Source: Natrinema sp. CBA1119
GTDB lineage: Archaea; Halobacteriota; Halobacteria; Halobacteriales; Natrialbaceae
Assembly (NCBI RefSeq): GCF_002572525.1
Contig: NZ_PDBS01000002.1
Coordinates: 124,001 to 188,000 of the forward strand
Direction: 5' to 3'
DNA: 64,000 nucleotides
Position numbers and translations under genes: made by a program. Below the pieces are notes generated by a model. It saw only the letters and a program-made list of their open reading frames with translations, had not been told where the DNA came from and searched no databases. This document shows positions 42,098 to 49,695 of the stretch, piece by piece. How positions within the stretch are numbered: position 1 is the first letter of the stretch; each line of letters starts with the position of its first letter.

Positions 42098-42652
42098 ATG
42101 AGACGTCGAGGTTATGTTGCCACGCTCGGAGCGGGTATGACCTTGCTCATCGGCTTCGTAGCAGTTGGAAAGCCTAACTGGCTTCTGGAGTTGGGGAAAG
42201 GGAAGAGTGGAAAAGGAGAGCAAGTGTCGGTGGAAAAAACAATCACTGACGACGCAATAACATACCTTGAAAAGTCGGATGAAGTACGGTATCCTATCGT
42301 ATATGCTGAGGGAGAACCACAGGAGTACACTACAAATAAATTCAGACACTGGGCAAAACGTAAATCTGCATTTGTTAGTTCAACAGCAGTGCTATCGGCT
42401 ATTGAAGAACGTTTGACTATCCCTGTCGACGGAATAGGGAAAAGTGTTGGAAGCCGATTATTTAACACAGTGATTTTTGCCGAGTACATAACCCCACGTG
42501 AGGCAAACAATTATCCGCCAGAATTGACTTTTCAGAAGGTTATTGACGTAACTCCACGGTCGGTAGAGGCAACAGTAGTCCTGGAAGGGGAAAAATATAC
42601 GAGGTCTGTTCCAGTAATTGTTCGAAAGAGTAACGACGGACAGCCCGATTGA
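42098..42652 (+). CDS. Exported or anchored hypothetical protein, AT-rich gene
   Basis: The protein is 184 residues, starting MRRRGYVATLGAG at 42098. The start has two or three arginines followed by a hydrophobic helix (LGAGMTLLIGFVAVG). This fits a Tat-like or signal-anchor N-terminus, although the canonical double Arg plus hydrophobic pattern is weak. The remainder is a mixed soluble domain. Its base composition is lower in GC than the flanks, which suggests recent transfer. Confidence 0.62.
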   Translation: MRRRGYVATLGAGMTLLIGFVAVGKPNWLLELGKGKSGKGEQVSVEKTITDDAITYLEKSDEVRYPIVYAEGEPQEYTTNKFRHWAKRKSAFVSSTAVLSAIEERLTIPVDGIGKSVGSRLFNTVIFAEYITPREANNYPPELTFQKVIDVTPRSVEATVVLEGEKYTRSVPVIVRKSNDGQPD

Positions 42653-42751
42653 TAGAGCATATCAGATACGGCCTTCTCTACCGATAGTTCCCTTCCCTAT
42701 ACTTCCGATTCAGGAGAGCAAAGCAGTGATCCAGATCGCTTCCGATCTCGA

Positions 42752-43024
42752 TTAGTCGATGTACTGTGATTCCCACTCATAACGATCCTCAATTGCTTGT
42801 TCTCCCTCGTCTGTAACTACATAATAGTTCGTTCGTCTGTCGAGTTGCCCTTTCTCGACAAGGTCCTTATTCACAATTGTATCAAGATTCGGATACAGCC
42901 GGCCATGATTAATATCTGAACTGTAGTACTGTTCGATCTCGTCTTTGACGTCCTGTCCAGATGGCTGGTCAGCGCCCGCGATCACGTACAGCAGGTCTCG
43001 TTGGAATCCTGTGAGGTCGTCCAT
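42752..43024 (-). CDS. PadR-family regulator
   Basis: The protein is 90 residues. LTGFQRDLLYVIAGAD and YYSSDINHGRLYPNLDTIVNKDLVEKG (in parts) give the PadR winged helix with its LYPNLD motif (residues about 38-48), followed by the wing RRTNYYVVTDEGEQAIEDR. The C-terminal dimer helix is short. PadR proteins repress stress and transport genes. A TACGTACGTA palindrome at 43063-43072 is 38 bp upstream of the start and may be its operator. A truncated copy lies at 43210-43386. Confidence 0.88.
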   Translation of the reverse strand: MDDLTGFQRDLLYVIAGADQPSGQDVKDEIEQYYSSDINHGRLYPNLDTIVNKDLVEKGQLDRRTNYYVVTDEGEQAIEDRYEWESQYID

Positions 43025-43062
43025 GGATCAGTCATTCAGGCGAGAGGATATTTACTATTCCA

Positions 43063-43072
43063 TACGTACGTA
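43063..43072. promoter_or_regulatory. Palindrome upstream of the PadR gene
   Basis: TACGTACGTA is a perfect 10-bp palindrome 38 bp before the PadR start. Binding by PadR is an inference from position. Confidence 0.35.
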
Positions 43073-43209
43073 GATGTAAGCTGATCCAACTAGTCGGTTC
43101 TTTATACCGCTAGCTGACTCTCTTATCATTCACGACATTCTGAGACTGTGGTCGTGATGGAACGCTTGAGGGTCTACCCCGGCGCGCACGCTCAGTGGTC
43201 ATAATCGTC

Positions 43210-43386
43210 TCACTCCGAACTCGAGAGGACGTCTCCGACGTACTGATATTCCCACTCCCGACGGGCCTCGAGTTCGCGTTGACTACGCGCTGTGATCGTG
43301 TAGTAGTTGGTCCGACGATCGGCCTGGCCTTTCTCGACGAGCCCTTTGCTATTGAGACGATCAGCAGGGAAGGTCTCGTCTGTCAT
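43210..43386 (-). pseudogene. Truncated PadR-family regulator
   Basis: ATG at 43386 gives MTDETFPADRLNSKGLVEKG followed by QADRRTNYYTITARSQRELEARREWEYQY, and it stops at 43210. It matches the C-terminal half of the 42752-43024 PadR (LVEKGQLDRRTNYYVVT and so on) but lacks the N-terminal recognition helix and LYPNLD motif. The first codon overlaps the stop of the MNT gene. Confidence 0.7.
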
Positions 43387-43855
43387 CGATCACGGGTCTC
43401 GCCATCAGTTGCTGTCACAGCAGACCCATTAAGATGTCTATCAATTCTGGCTACAGCCGCATCAAATCGTTCTCGCGGTGACTGAGTCTGCTTCTCAGTT
43501 GCGGAGAGTTGGCTTTGGATATCAGCCACATGCTCTGGATCACCGATGAGAAGGATGCCGTGATCGAAGGTCGTCTCCGCTAGCTCCGGTGACGTTGTCC
43601 GGAGATCAACATTATCAGTCTCGAGCGCTTCGCTGAGATCAGCACTCAACCCAAGAAGGCTTCGTTGTAGGCCGGATCACTCGGGCGGACAGTGTCGAAT
43701 TCAACTGCGATATCGATGTCGCTTCGAGAGTGAGACTCCCCAGTCGCGTGAGAACCGAAGAGAATGGCCAGCTGTACCGGATGCTCTTGCAATACCTGTT
43801 GAAGAACCTCGAGAGAGGGGGATCCATCGATAGCAGCGTTCACACTGGTTCTCAT
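43383..43855 (-). pseudogene. MNT-type nucleotidyltransferase, frameshifted
   Basis: From MRTSVNAAIDGSPS at 43855 the first frame reads LAILFGSHATGESHSRSDIDIAVEF, which is the minimal nucleotidyltransferase motif GSxAxG-(x)-SDID. The matching C-terminal half, GLSADLSEALETDNVDL to TFDHGILLIGDPEHV, continues one frame over and stops at 43383. One base missing from the CCC at 43650-43652 explains the break. MNT proteins usually pair with a HEPN toxin, which is absent here; a PadR fragment follows instead. Confidence 0.78.
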
Positions 43856-43947
43856 CGAGCAAAAATCCGGTCTCATGGCACATAAACACTCAGGAGCCCA
43901 CTGTATGCGCGCACTCGTTCTGTCTCAGAGCCTCGTATAGCTGTACT

Positions 43948-44280
43948 CTACTCGACTGCCACAACGTGCTCCTCGAGATTGCGCGTCCAGTACATGGCTG
44001 GCCCACCCGGACTACATCGCGCACACAGTTGTATCGTCCCTTCGAGATGGCCGAGTTGGACGCGAAACCGCGTGAGTGCTGCGAGCGTGTTAACGATGAG
44101 TCCGCAGCCGTCGTAAGCGGAGTGATCGTGCTTATCGGGATCTGGCCGTGACTGGATTGCACAGTCGACGCAGATCAGGTGACTGACCCGCTCGTCTTTC
44201 ACCCAAGTGTATGCAGTGCCAGTTTCCGTTCCGGGTGACGCCTCACAGAACGAACATCCCGCGAGTGTCTGCTGTGTCAC
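43948..44280 (-). CDS. Multi-Cys zinc-binding protein, second copy
   Basis: The protein is 110 residues with a GTG start. It is about 70% identical to the 35110-35448 protein over its length (ICVDCAI, ALTRFRVQLGHLEG, ARCSPGGPA). One change matters: HHTCDGCG has become HSAYDGCG, so a cysteine of the third CxxC pair is lost and one zinc site may be gone. The start overlaps the remnant partner gene above. Confidence 0.65.
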   Translation of the reverse strand: MTQQTLAGCSFCEASPGTETGTAYTWVKDERVSHLICVDCAIQSRPDPDKHDHSAYDGCGLIVNTLAALTRFRVQLGHLEGTIQLCARCSPGGPAMYWTRNLEEHVVAVE

Positions 44281-44577
44281 GACTCCTCCCCCGTGACATC
44301 ATCTTGGGCAGCCGTCCAGCCTTGATGGAAGACGGCAAGCTGGGCACTCGAGTCAAAGGCAATCCCACTTGGCTCGTGGATGAACACCCGCTTGCCAGGA
44401 ACCGGCGTCACCACTCCCTTATCGATAAGTTCAGTAACGAGCTGGAGTACCGACGGCTGATGATCACCTCTTGCCGATCCGTGGACCTGTTCGCAGTTGC
44501 CACGTTGGCTTCACCCGGAACGTGTCTCGTTTCCCAACAGGGTGAGTATGGCTCCGATTCGTCGCCAGTGATGCGGG
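44277..44577 (-). pseudogene. Broken partner gene of the Cys-rich copy
   Basis: The minus strand encodes VVTPVPGKRVFIHEPSG followed by IAFDSSAQLAVFHQGW, near-identical to the C-terminal half of the 35445-35732 protein, and stops at 44277. Its N-terminal half (ARITGDESEPYS and after) is in a different frame and there is no start codon in the first. A stop lies a few codons upstream of the readable part (about 44514). The gene has been degraded or recombined with the 44464-44928 gene. Confidence 0.65.
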
Positions 44578-44928
44578 CCGTGCGAGTCGGTTGATCAGTT
44601 CAGTGCGCACGTCCTGTCGGGGTATCGTCTGTTCGTGCCAGCCGAGCCGTTCGTCGTAATAGCGCTTCCTGAATAGCTGGCCGGTCGTCTCGGCTGCGAT
44701 GTACTGCGTCAGTTTAACTCCCCAAACGTTCGACGATCGATACTCGGCACCGACGTCTGCATGCGTGAGTTCCACGAGGACACACTCGACGAACGCGACG
44801 ATGGACGCACTGCTCCGGTTGTTCGGGACTGGGAGATGGAGGTCAGACCACGGCGATACTGAAGCGTTCGGATCGGCTAATGCTCGGTTGATACGACGGT
44901 CTCGCTGGTGCTGTCGCTCAGAATGCAT
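44464..44928 (-). CDS. Hypothetical protein, possibly fused at its C-terminus
   Basis: The protein is 154 residues, starting MHSERQHQRDRR at 44928. A longer start at 44961 overlaps leader element 20 and is rejected. The central part is well formed (FVECVLVELTHADVGAEYRSSN, in parts; VKLTQYIAAETTGQLFRKR). After residue 118 the sequence becomes basic and unstructured and overlaps the broken gene, so the original end may have been lost by recombination. The family is unknown. Confidence 0.55.
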   Translation of the reverse strand: MHSERQHQRDRRINRALADPNASVSPWSDLHLPVPNNRSSASIVAFVECVLVELTHADVGAEYRSSNVWGVKLTQYIAAETTGQLFRKRYYDERLGWHEQTIPRQDVRTELINRLARPASLATNRSHTHPVGKRDTFRVKPTWQLRTGPRIGKR

Positions 44929-44952
44929 ACGTTGCTCCGGGGCAGTTCGAAA

Positions 44953-44982
44953 CCCCGTCACCCCTATCGGGATGATAAACGC
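44953..44982 (-). promoter_or_regulatory. T-box/hairpin leader element 20
   Basis: Minus strand: CGTTTATCATC box followed by stem CCCG/CGGG with a GGGGTGA loop. It lies 24 bp before the start at 44928. Confidence 0.65.
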
Positions 44983-45000
44983 TACGTCGTGGTCTCGCGG

Positions 45001-46278
45001 TTACTCGGAGCCACTCCCGAACAACCGTTTCGTCCGGCCCCACACGGACGATGTCTCGGACTCGTCATCGTCCGCACCAGCATCCACGGCGCTCGCTTCG
45101 TGAATCCGGTCTGTCTCTCGGTCATGATCTGCAAGTTCGGCCGTGAGACGCTCGATCTCTGCTTCGAGTGTGTCGATACGCTCGTCCTTTTGTTCAAGCG
45201 TCGCCTTGAGTTCGTCGACACGATCGGTTAACAGCCGATTCTTCTCGGTCAGATATGCGCGACTGCGGTTCGAGTCGTCACGTCCGGCATCGGTAGTCGA
45301 CGTACCCGAGCTGGCGTGGGATTGCGTGGACTCGTCTCTGGAGTCTGGATCATAGAATTCCGAGGTGTTCGCAATCGCCCGGTCGATGGTTTTCTCCCCG
45401 TACGTCGACCCATCGGCGTAGTGAACCTCGTCCCACTTCTCCCGGAGAAGGCCTGATTGGCGGAAGAGCTGATCTACGCGCGTGTGGTCGCCGCCGGTCC
45501 AGAACGCCAGCAAATAGCACAGGGCCATGTCAGCCTCCGACTGGCTATCGTATCCGACTGTATTCCCGTTCCAGAGCCGCTCGAACTTCGTCCCATTCGA
45601 CGCGTTCGTTGCCTTCTCGAGGAGCTCCTCGTCCTCGAGGTCAACGTCAACCCTGCCTCCACCGTTCGTCTCTGACTGGTCGTCAGTAGCGCCACGTTGC
45701 CCGGACTCGGCCTTCACATCGCTATCAGTGTCTTGGACGTACTCGCGGTGGATCGCCACGAGCGCGTCCTGTCGGCGCGCAACGTGGGTTGGTGTCTCCT
45801 CGACGTGGCCGCCAGTGACGGTGAAAAAGCGTGCAGTATCGTACAGTTCGATGCTTCCGCGGCGGTTTCGTCCCTCCGGTAGTTCTCCGGTGATGAGCAC
45901 GTGGTAGCCGGTTCTGGATGGTGAAATTTCCGTATAGGAGTCGAGTCGCTCGATGATGTCCAGCGCTGCGTCGTCGACCTCCCCGGTCTCGGGATCACGG
46001 CAGTCATCGAGATCCACGCCGACAATTGGATCATCGTCGGTAAAGACGAAGCCAACGCCAGCAGCGTTCCCTGTTTCGACGTACTCGAGTGCCGTCTCAA
46101 AGCTGTCCCACGTATTTGGATCCGTCGACGACGCGAACGCTCCCGTCTCTGGTGACACCGGTATCTTCGTCGGTTTGCCATCGCGCTTTTCCTCTCGCCA
46201 GCACACCCACTGCTCACGCTCTCGCAGGTCGTCTGGAAGTTCCGATGCATCAATTGGCGGTTCAGAATCCATCATCAT
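45001..46278 (-). CDS. Primase-polymerase (NrS-1-type/AEP-like)
   Basis: The protein is 425 residues, starting MMMDSEPPID. Residues 10-160 carry the primase-polymerase core: GVGFVFTDDDPIVGVDLDDC (metal-binding DxD, about 75-95), then SPSRTGYHVLI (sxH motif, about 118-128), then GSIELYDTARFFTVTGG (about 140-155). A second domain is helical, followed by a long coiled coil (VDELKATLEQKDERIDTLE) and an acidic tail. Such enzymes prime and copy plasmid DNA. An iteron-like repeat array lies upstream of its start. Confidence 0.85.
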   Translation of the reverse strand: MMMDSEPPIDASELPDDLREREQWVCWREEKRDGKPTKIPVSPETGAFASSTDPNTWDSFETALEYVETGNAAGVGFVFTDDDPIVGVDLDDCRDPETGEVDDAALDIIERLDSYTEISPSRTGYHVLITGELPEGRNRRGSIELYDTARFFTVTGGHVEETPTHVARRQDALVAIHREYVQDTDSDVKAESGQRGATDDQSETNGGGRVDVDLEDEELLEKATNASNGTKFERLWNGNTVGYDSQSEADMALCYLLAFWTGGDHTRVDQLFRQSGLLREKWDEVHYADGSTYGEKTIDRAIANTSEFYDPDSRDESTQSHASSGTSTTDAGRDDSNRSRAYLTEKNRLLTDRVDELKATLEQKDERIDTLEAEIERLTAELADHDRETDRIHEASAVDAGADDDESETSSVWGRTKRLFGSGSE

Positions 46279-46372
46279 ACCTCGTGGTGAGAGTCCGTCT
46301 GGACATCGCACATCCTCCATCACGATGTTGATAGAAGTCCCAGTGACCGATGGGCTGTTCGCTACCCTGTCC

Positions 46373-46389
46373 AACGGGTGCAACCCGTT
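46373..46389. repeat. Inverted repeat near the iteron array
   Basis: AACGGGT and ACCCGTT form a perfect 7-bp pair with a 3-bp spacer. It is 95 bp from the primase start and left of the iteron-like repeats. Confidence 0.6.
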
Positions 46390-46416
46390 CTATATTAGTT
46401 GGTTTTTGGCCGGGAT

Positions 46417-46502
46417 TTACCCTGGACAGTGCTTCCGTCCGGTGGTTTTTACTCCGGACACTCGTGGATGAGCTTACCCCGGACATCCAGTTACCCCGGA
46501 CG
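46417..46502 (+). repeat. Iteron-like direct repeats upstream of the primase gene
   Basis: Four copies of a 12-bp unit (consensus TTACCCCGGACA) start at 46417, 46449, 46474 and 46491, one to two mismatches each, spaced 32, 25 and 17 bp. They lie in the gap between the primase-polymerase gene and the coupling ATPase gene. Such arrays bind initiators at plasmid origins or the product's own operator. Confidence 0.65.
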
Positions 46503-46626
46503 GATGAGTCAGATACCGTGCGTTCGTGGTAGAACGAGCAGCATACGGTAGAATTCCTACTCGGAGTCCAAGCGGAATGGAACCGTGAGGAACGCCAGCC
46601 AGTATACCCAATATTCCTGATATCAC

Positions 46627-49600
46627 TCATTGGTCAAGTAGCTGGTATCCCTCTGTCGTCAGATCGATACCAGTGTAGACATTCACTTTCTCGTCGCCCT
46701 CTCTGACGCGGTCACTATCATAGTCGACGGCATTCGCCAACTTCCGACCGAACCAAACGTCGTTCGTTCCGTCAATGTCATGCGTCTCGACCCAGTTGGT
46801 GTACGCCTGAAATAAATCGTTCTTCGGCACCTGCGCTCCATCGGTCTCCTTCACGTACATCGCCGTGAACGCTTCAACACCGTCGCCATCTGGATCGACG
46901 TCAACCGACTCGTCTCTCCGCGGCGAATCAGATACTGACGCATCTAACGGAGCATCCTCACCAAGGTCGGTCGGCGAAACTTCGACTTGGGATGAGCTAT
47001 CGATGGAACCGCCCGGCCATAGCTCCTCGTGGTCGGGGTTATCGGACAGCGCATATGTCTCGCCATGCTGGAAAATAATGGGACTGCCGTCGGCTGGGAG
47101 AATCAATACGATGTAGCTTTCGCGCGAAACGTCTGCCTTTGGAAGGTCGACGTCGGGGATGAACGGCCGTTTGATCGGGGTCCAGTCTCTCTCGAAGTCG
47201 TCTTTCGAGTCATAGACGCAGGTATCTCCGGGTTCGTGGACGGTGTACTGACCGGTTTCTCGGTCGTGGCTGTAGTAGGCCGGAACGCCGTCTTTGGAAA
47301 GTGTTCCCTCGTCTGGAACACGGGAAAACTCCGTCTCGCCGTCTGAAAGTACGCGCTCGCCGTCATCGCGTGTCCAGACAGTTCGATTTGTGTCTGCGGT
47401 GTGTGGCCGAACTGCGGTTACTCCACCGTGAGCGGTCGCGCCACCGCCGAACATCACGATCTCGTCACGATTATAGAACTGTTCGGTGCCGTCGGCCCGC
47501 TCTTGCAGCGGCGGCGAGAGGATATTCTCGATTCGCTTGGCCCACTTCGTGTCGGAGTCACCAGGACGGACGACGAAGAGCGGTATCCGGTCGGCCTCAT
47601 GTGCTCGTTTGAGGTTCTGCAAAACTTTCGCGGGCCGGTCAGGTGTCGTCGTCTCGGCCTCAATGTTGAAGACGTCGTCGTGGTTTGGGTGGGTCGCGGT
47701 GGCGTCAGGTTGCTCGCTCCCATCCTGTTCGAGGATATCGACACTGAATCCGCGTTCGGTGAGCGCTGTCTCGGTATCAATAAGTACTGCATCGTGGCTC
47801 GTCCCGCCTGCCGACCCGACAGTCCCAGTCTCAGGCTGTACCGTCGTTTCCCCCTCGTCGGAAAGACGGACGACAATATCGTCGTTCTTCAGTTCGACTT
47901 CGAGTAACCGTGACGCTTCACGCACGTCCGGCAAGTCTTCGTACTCATAGTCAATGTCGGGATGGCTGTTCTCAAGGCGTACCGAGAGTTCCTCGTCGAG
48001 GGTGGTGACATCCACCCAGCCGTTTTCCGTCCGTACGTCCTCACGTATTTGCACTGCACGAATTGCCTCCGCCATCGTTTCATCCAGTATCTTCGTCGGA
48101 TTCGCTGCCTCGTTGGCATCGCTGTAGATGAGGTTTTGCATAATCTCAGCGTCGGTCAGCGGGTCGGTCCCGTAACAGTCTAAACTCTGCTCGATGATAT
48201 CGTCGACCGCGTCAGCCGACCGAAGCGGTGGATATGGCGGGAACGAGCGAAGGAGGACGGGCTCGGAGTACCGACCGCCGTCAAGAGGTAGTTTCGTCCA
48301 GGCCTGATACTGGTCGGTCGAGATGAGGTCCTCTGCCGTATAGTCTCGGAACCGCTTCATCAAGAGCTGGGCGTCGTCGACGTCGTTCACCGAGAAGGCG
48401 ATGAGGCTGTCGCAGTTGTTCTGCATCGCCTTGAGCGTCTCCTCATCGAACTGTGATGGGTACTGGGAGGAAAGCGTCACAGAGAGTCGCATCGACCGGG
48501 CACGGGCGAGCATTGACTCGATATCGAGGTTGTCGCTCGCGATGTCGTCAAACTCGTCACAGAGGACAAAGTAGGGGTCCGGGTCGGTATCGCGTTCGTA
48601 CGACCGTTGTTGAATTGCGCTCCAGAGGTTCCGCATCACGCCGAGCGTGACCATCTTCTTGATGTCCGTGTTCTCGACGGGCGTACGGACGATGACGATT
48701 CGGTCGTTGTCGATGATGTCACGGAAGTCGATCGTACTCTCGCGGTGGGAGATGATTCGCCGGATGACCGAGTTTTCGACCCACGATTTGATTCGCTTGA
48801 GCAGCGGTCGGACTGTCTCGTCGTCCATCCGTGCAATTTCGAGGCAGAATTCACGCACATAGGGGTCGTCGACATCGAGGGCAAACTCTTCGCGTCGCTC
48901 GGCGTTCAAGAGGGTGAAGTACATATCGATCACCGAGAACGGTTCCTCGGACTGCATCATCGCTCGCCCCATCGACTCGGTGATCGACTCCATGTTGATC
49001 CCCCAGTACTCGTCCGTATCGAAGATTGCTTTGAGGTTCTCGATGCGATTCTCGATTTCATTTTCGCGTTCCTCCTCGGTGTTGCAATCGGGAACCTCGA
49101 GGAAGTTCAGTCCGACCGTCTTGTCGTGCTCTGACGATCCAGGCTCGATCCAGACGACATCGTCCAGACGGTCTTCGGGGAGTTTCCGCAGGAGTTCGCG
49201 GGAGTCGCGACCTTTCGGGTCGAAGTATACGAAGCCATACTCTGAATATGACCACTGGATCATCATATTCAGCAACTCCGTGGTTTTCCCGTAGCCGGTG
49301 GTGCCCGTGATCCAGATATGCCGGAACAGCGACTCGAAACGGAGCGGTGCTTCACGGAATCCACGTTGGGCGTCCTCGTCGTAGCCGATCCAGAGCGGGG
49401 CGGGCGAGGTGTCAACACCTGATTCGAACATCTCACGGACGTGCGAGCCCGCAACGGTGCCTTCACTGGCTGTCTCGGTGATGACGGACTTCCCACCAAC
49501 GTAGGCCGTGTCTCGCTCACTGATATCGTACGTTTCGCCGAGTCGGGTCTGGGAAGCCGATCGTGAATCGGACGTTGACCGCTCGTCTCCGTTGGTCTGC

Positions 49601-49695
49601 GAATTGGAATCTACTTCCTCATCTTCTGTGGGCTTCTCGGACGAGGGAGGCGACTCCTCGGAGTCGCCACGATCGAAAAATCGGTCAAACACCAT
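46627..49695 (-). CDS. VirD4/TraD/HerA-like coupling ATPase
   Basis: The protein is 1022 residues from the ATG at 49695; an earlier ATG at 49716 is possible. Walker A ITGTTGYGKTTELLN near residue 130 and Walker B YFVLCDEFDDIASD near 378 place it with the VirD4/TraD/HerA superfamily. A sensor-like SSQYPSQF follows near 410. The acidic C-terminal 350 residues are variable. The gene overlaps the preceding one by 11 bp. It is probably the substrate-coupling motor of the transfer apparatus. Confidence 0.85.
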   Translation of the reverse strand: MVFDRFFDRGDSEESPPSSEKPTEDEEVDSNSQTNGDERSTSDSRSASQTRLGETYDISERDTAYVGGKSVITETASEGTVAGSHVREMFESGVDTSPAPLWIGYDEDAQRGFREAPLRFESLFRHIWITGTTGYGKTTELLNMMIQWSYSEYGFVYFDPKGRDSRELLRKLPEDRLDDVVWIEPGSSEHDKTVGLNFLEVPDCNTEEERENEIENRIENLKAIFDTDEYWGINMESITESMGRAMMQSEEPFSVIDMYFTLLNAERREEFALDVDDPYVREFCLEIARMDDETVRPLLKRIKSWVENSVIRRIISHRESTIDFRDIIDNDRIVIVRTPVENTDIKKMVTLGVMRNLWSAIQQRSYERDTDPDPYFVLCDEFDDIASDNLDIESMLARARSMRLSVTLSSQYPSQFDEETLKAMQNNCDSLIAFSVNDVDDAQLLMKRFRDYTAEDLISTDQYQAWTKLPLDGGRYSEPVLLRSFPPYPPLRSADAVDDIIEQSLDCYGTDPLTDAEIMQNLIYSDANEAANPTKILDETMAEAIRAVQIREDVRTENGWVDVTTLDEELSVRLENSHPDIDYEYEDLPDVREASRLLEVELKNDDIVVRLSDEGETTVQPETGTVGSAGGTSHDAVLIDTETALTERGFSVDILEQDGSEQPDATATHPNHDDVFNIEAETTTPDRPAKVLQNLKRAHEADRIPLFVVRPGDSDTKWAKRIENILSPPLQERADGTEQFYNRDEIVMFGGGATAHGGVTAVRPHTADTNRTVWTRDDGERVLSDGETEFSRVPDEGTLSKDGVPAYYSHDRETGQYTVHEPGDTCVYDSKDDFERDWTPIKRPFIPDVDLPKADVSRESYIVLILPADGSPIIFQHGETYALSDNPDHEELWPGGSIDSSSQVEVSPTDLGEDAPLDASVSDSPRRDESVDVDPDGDGVEAFTAMYVKETDGAQVPKNDLFQAYTNWVETHDIDGTNDVWFGRKLANAVDYDSDRVREGDEKVNVYTGIDLTTEGYQLLDQ

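Noticed and set aside
44211-44594. Plus-strand frame of 127 residues
   Set aside because: It is the antisense shadow of the broken partner gene, which shows clear homology on the minus strand.
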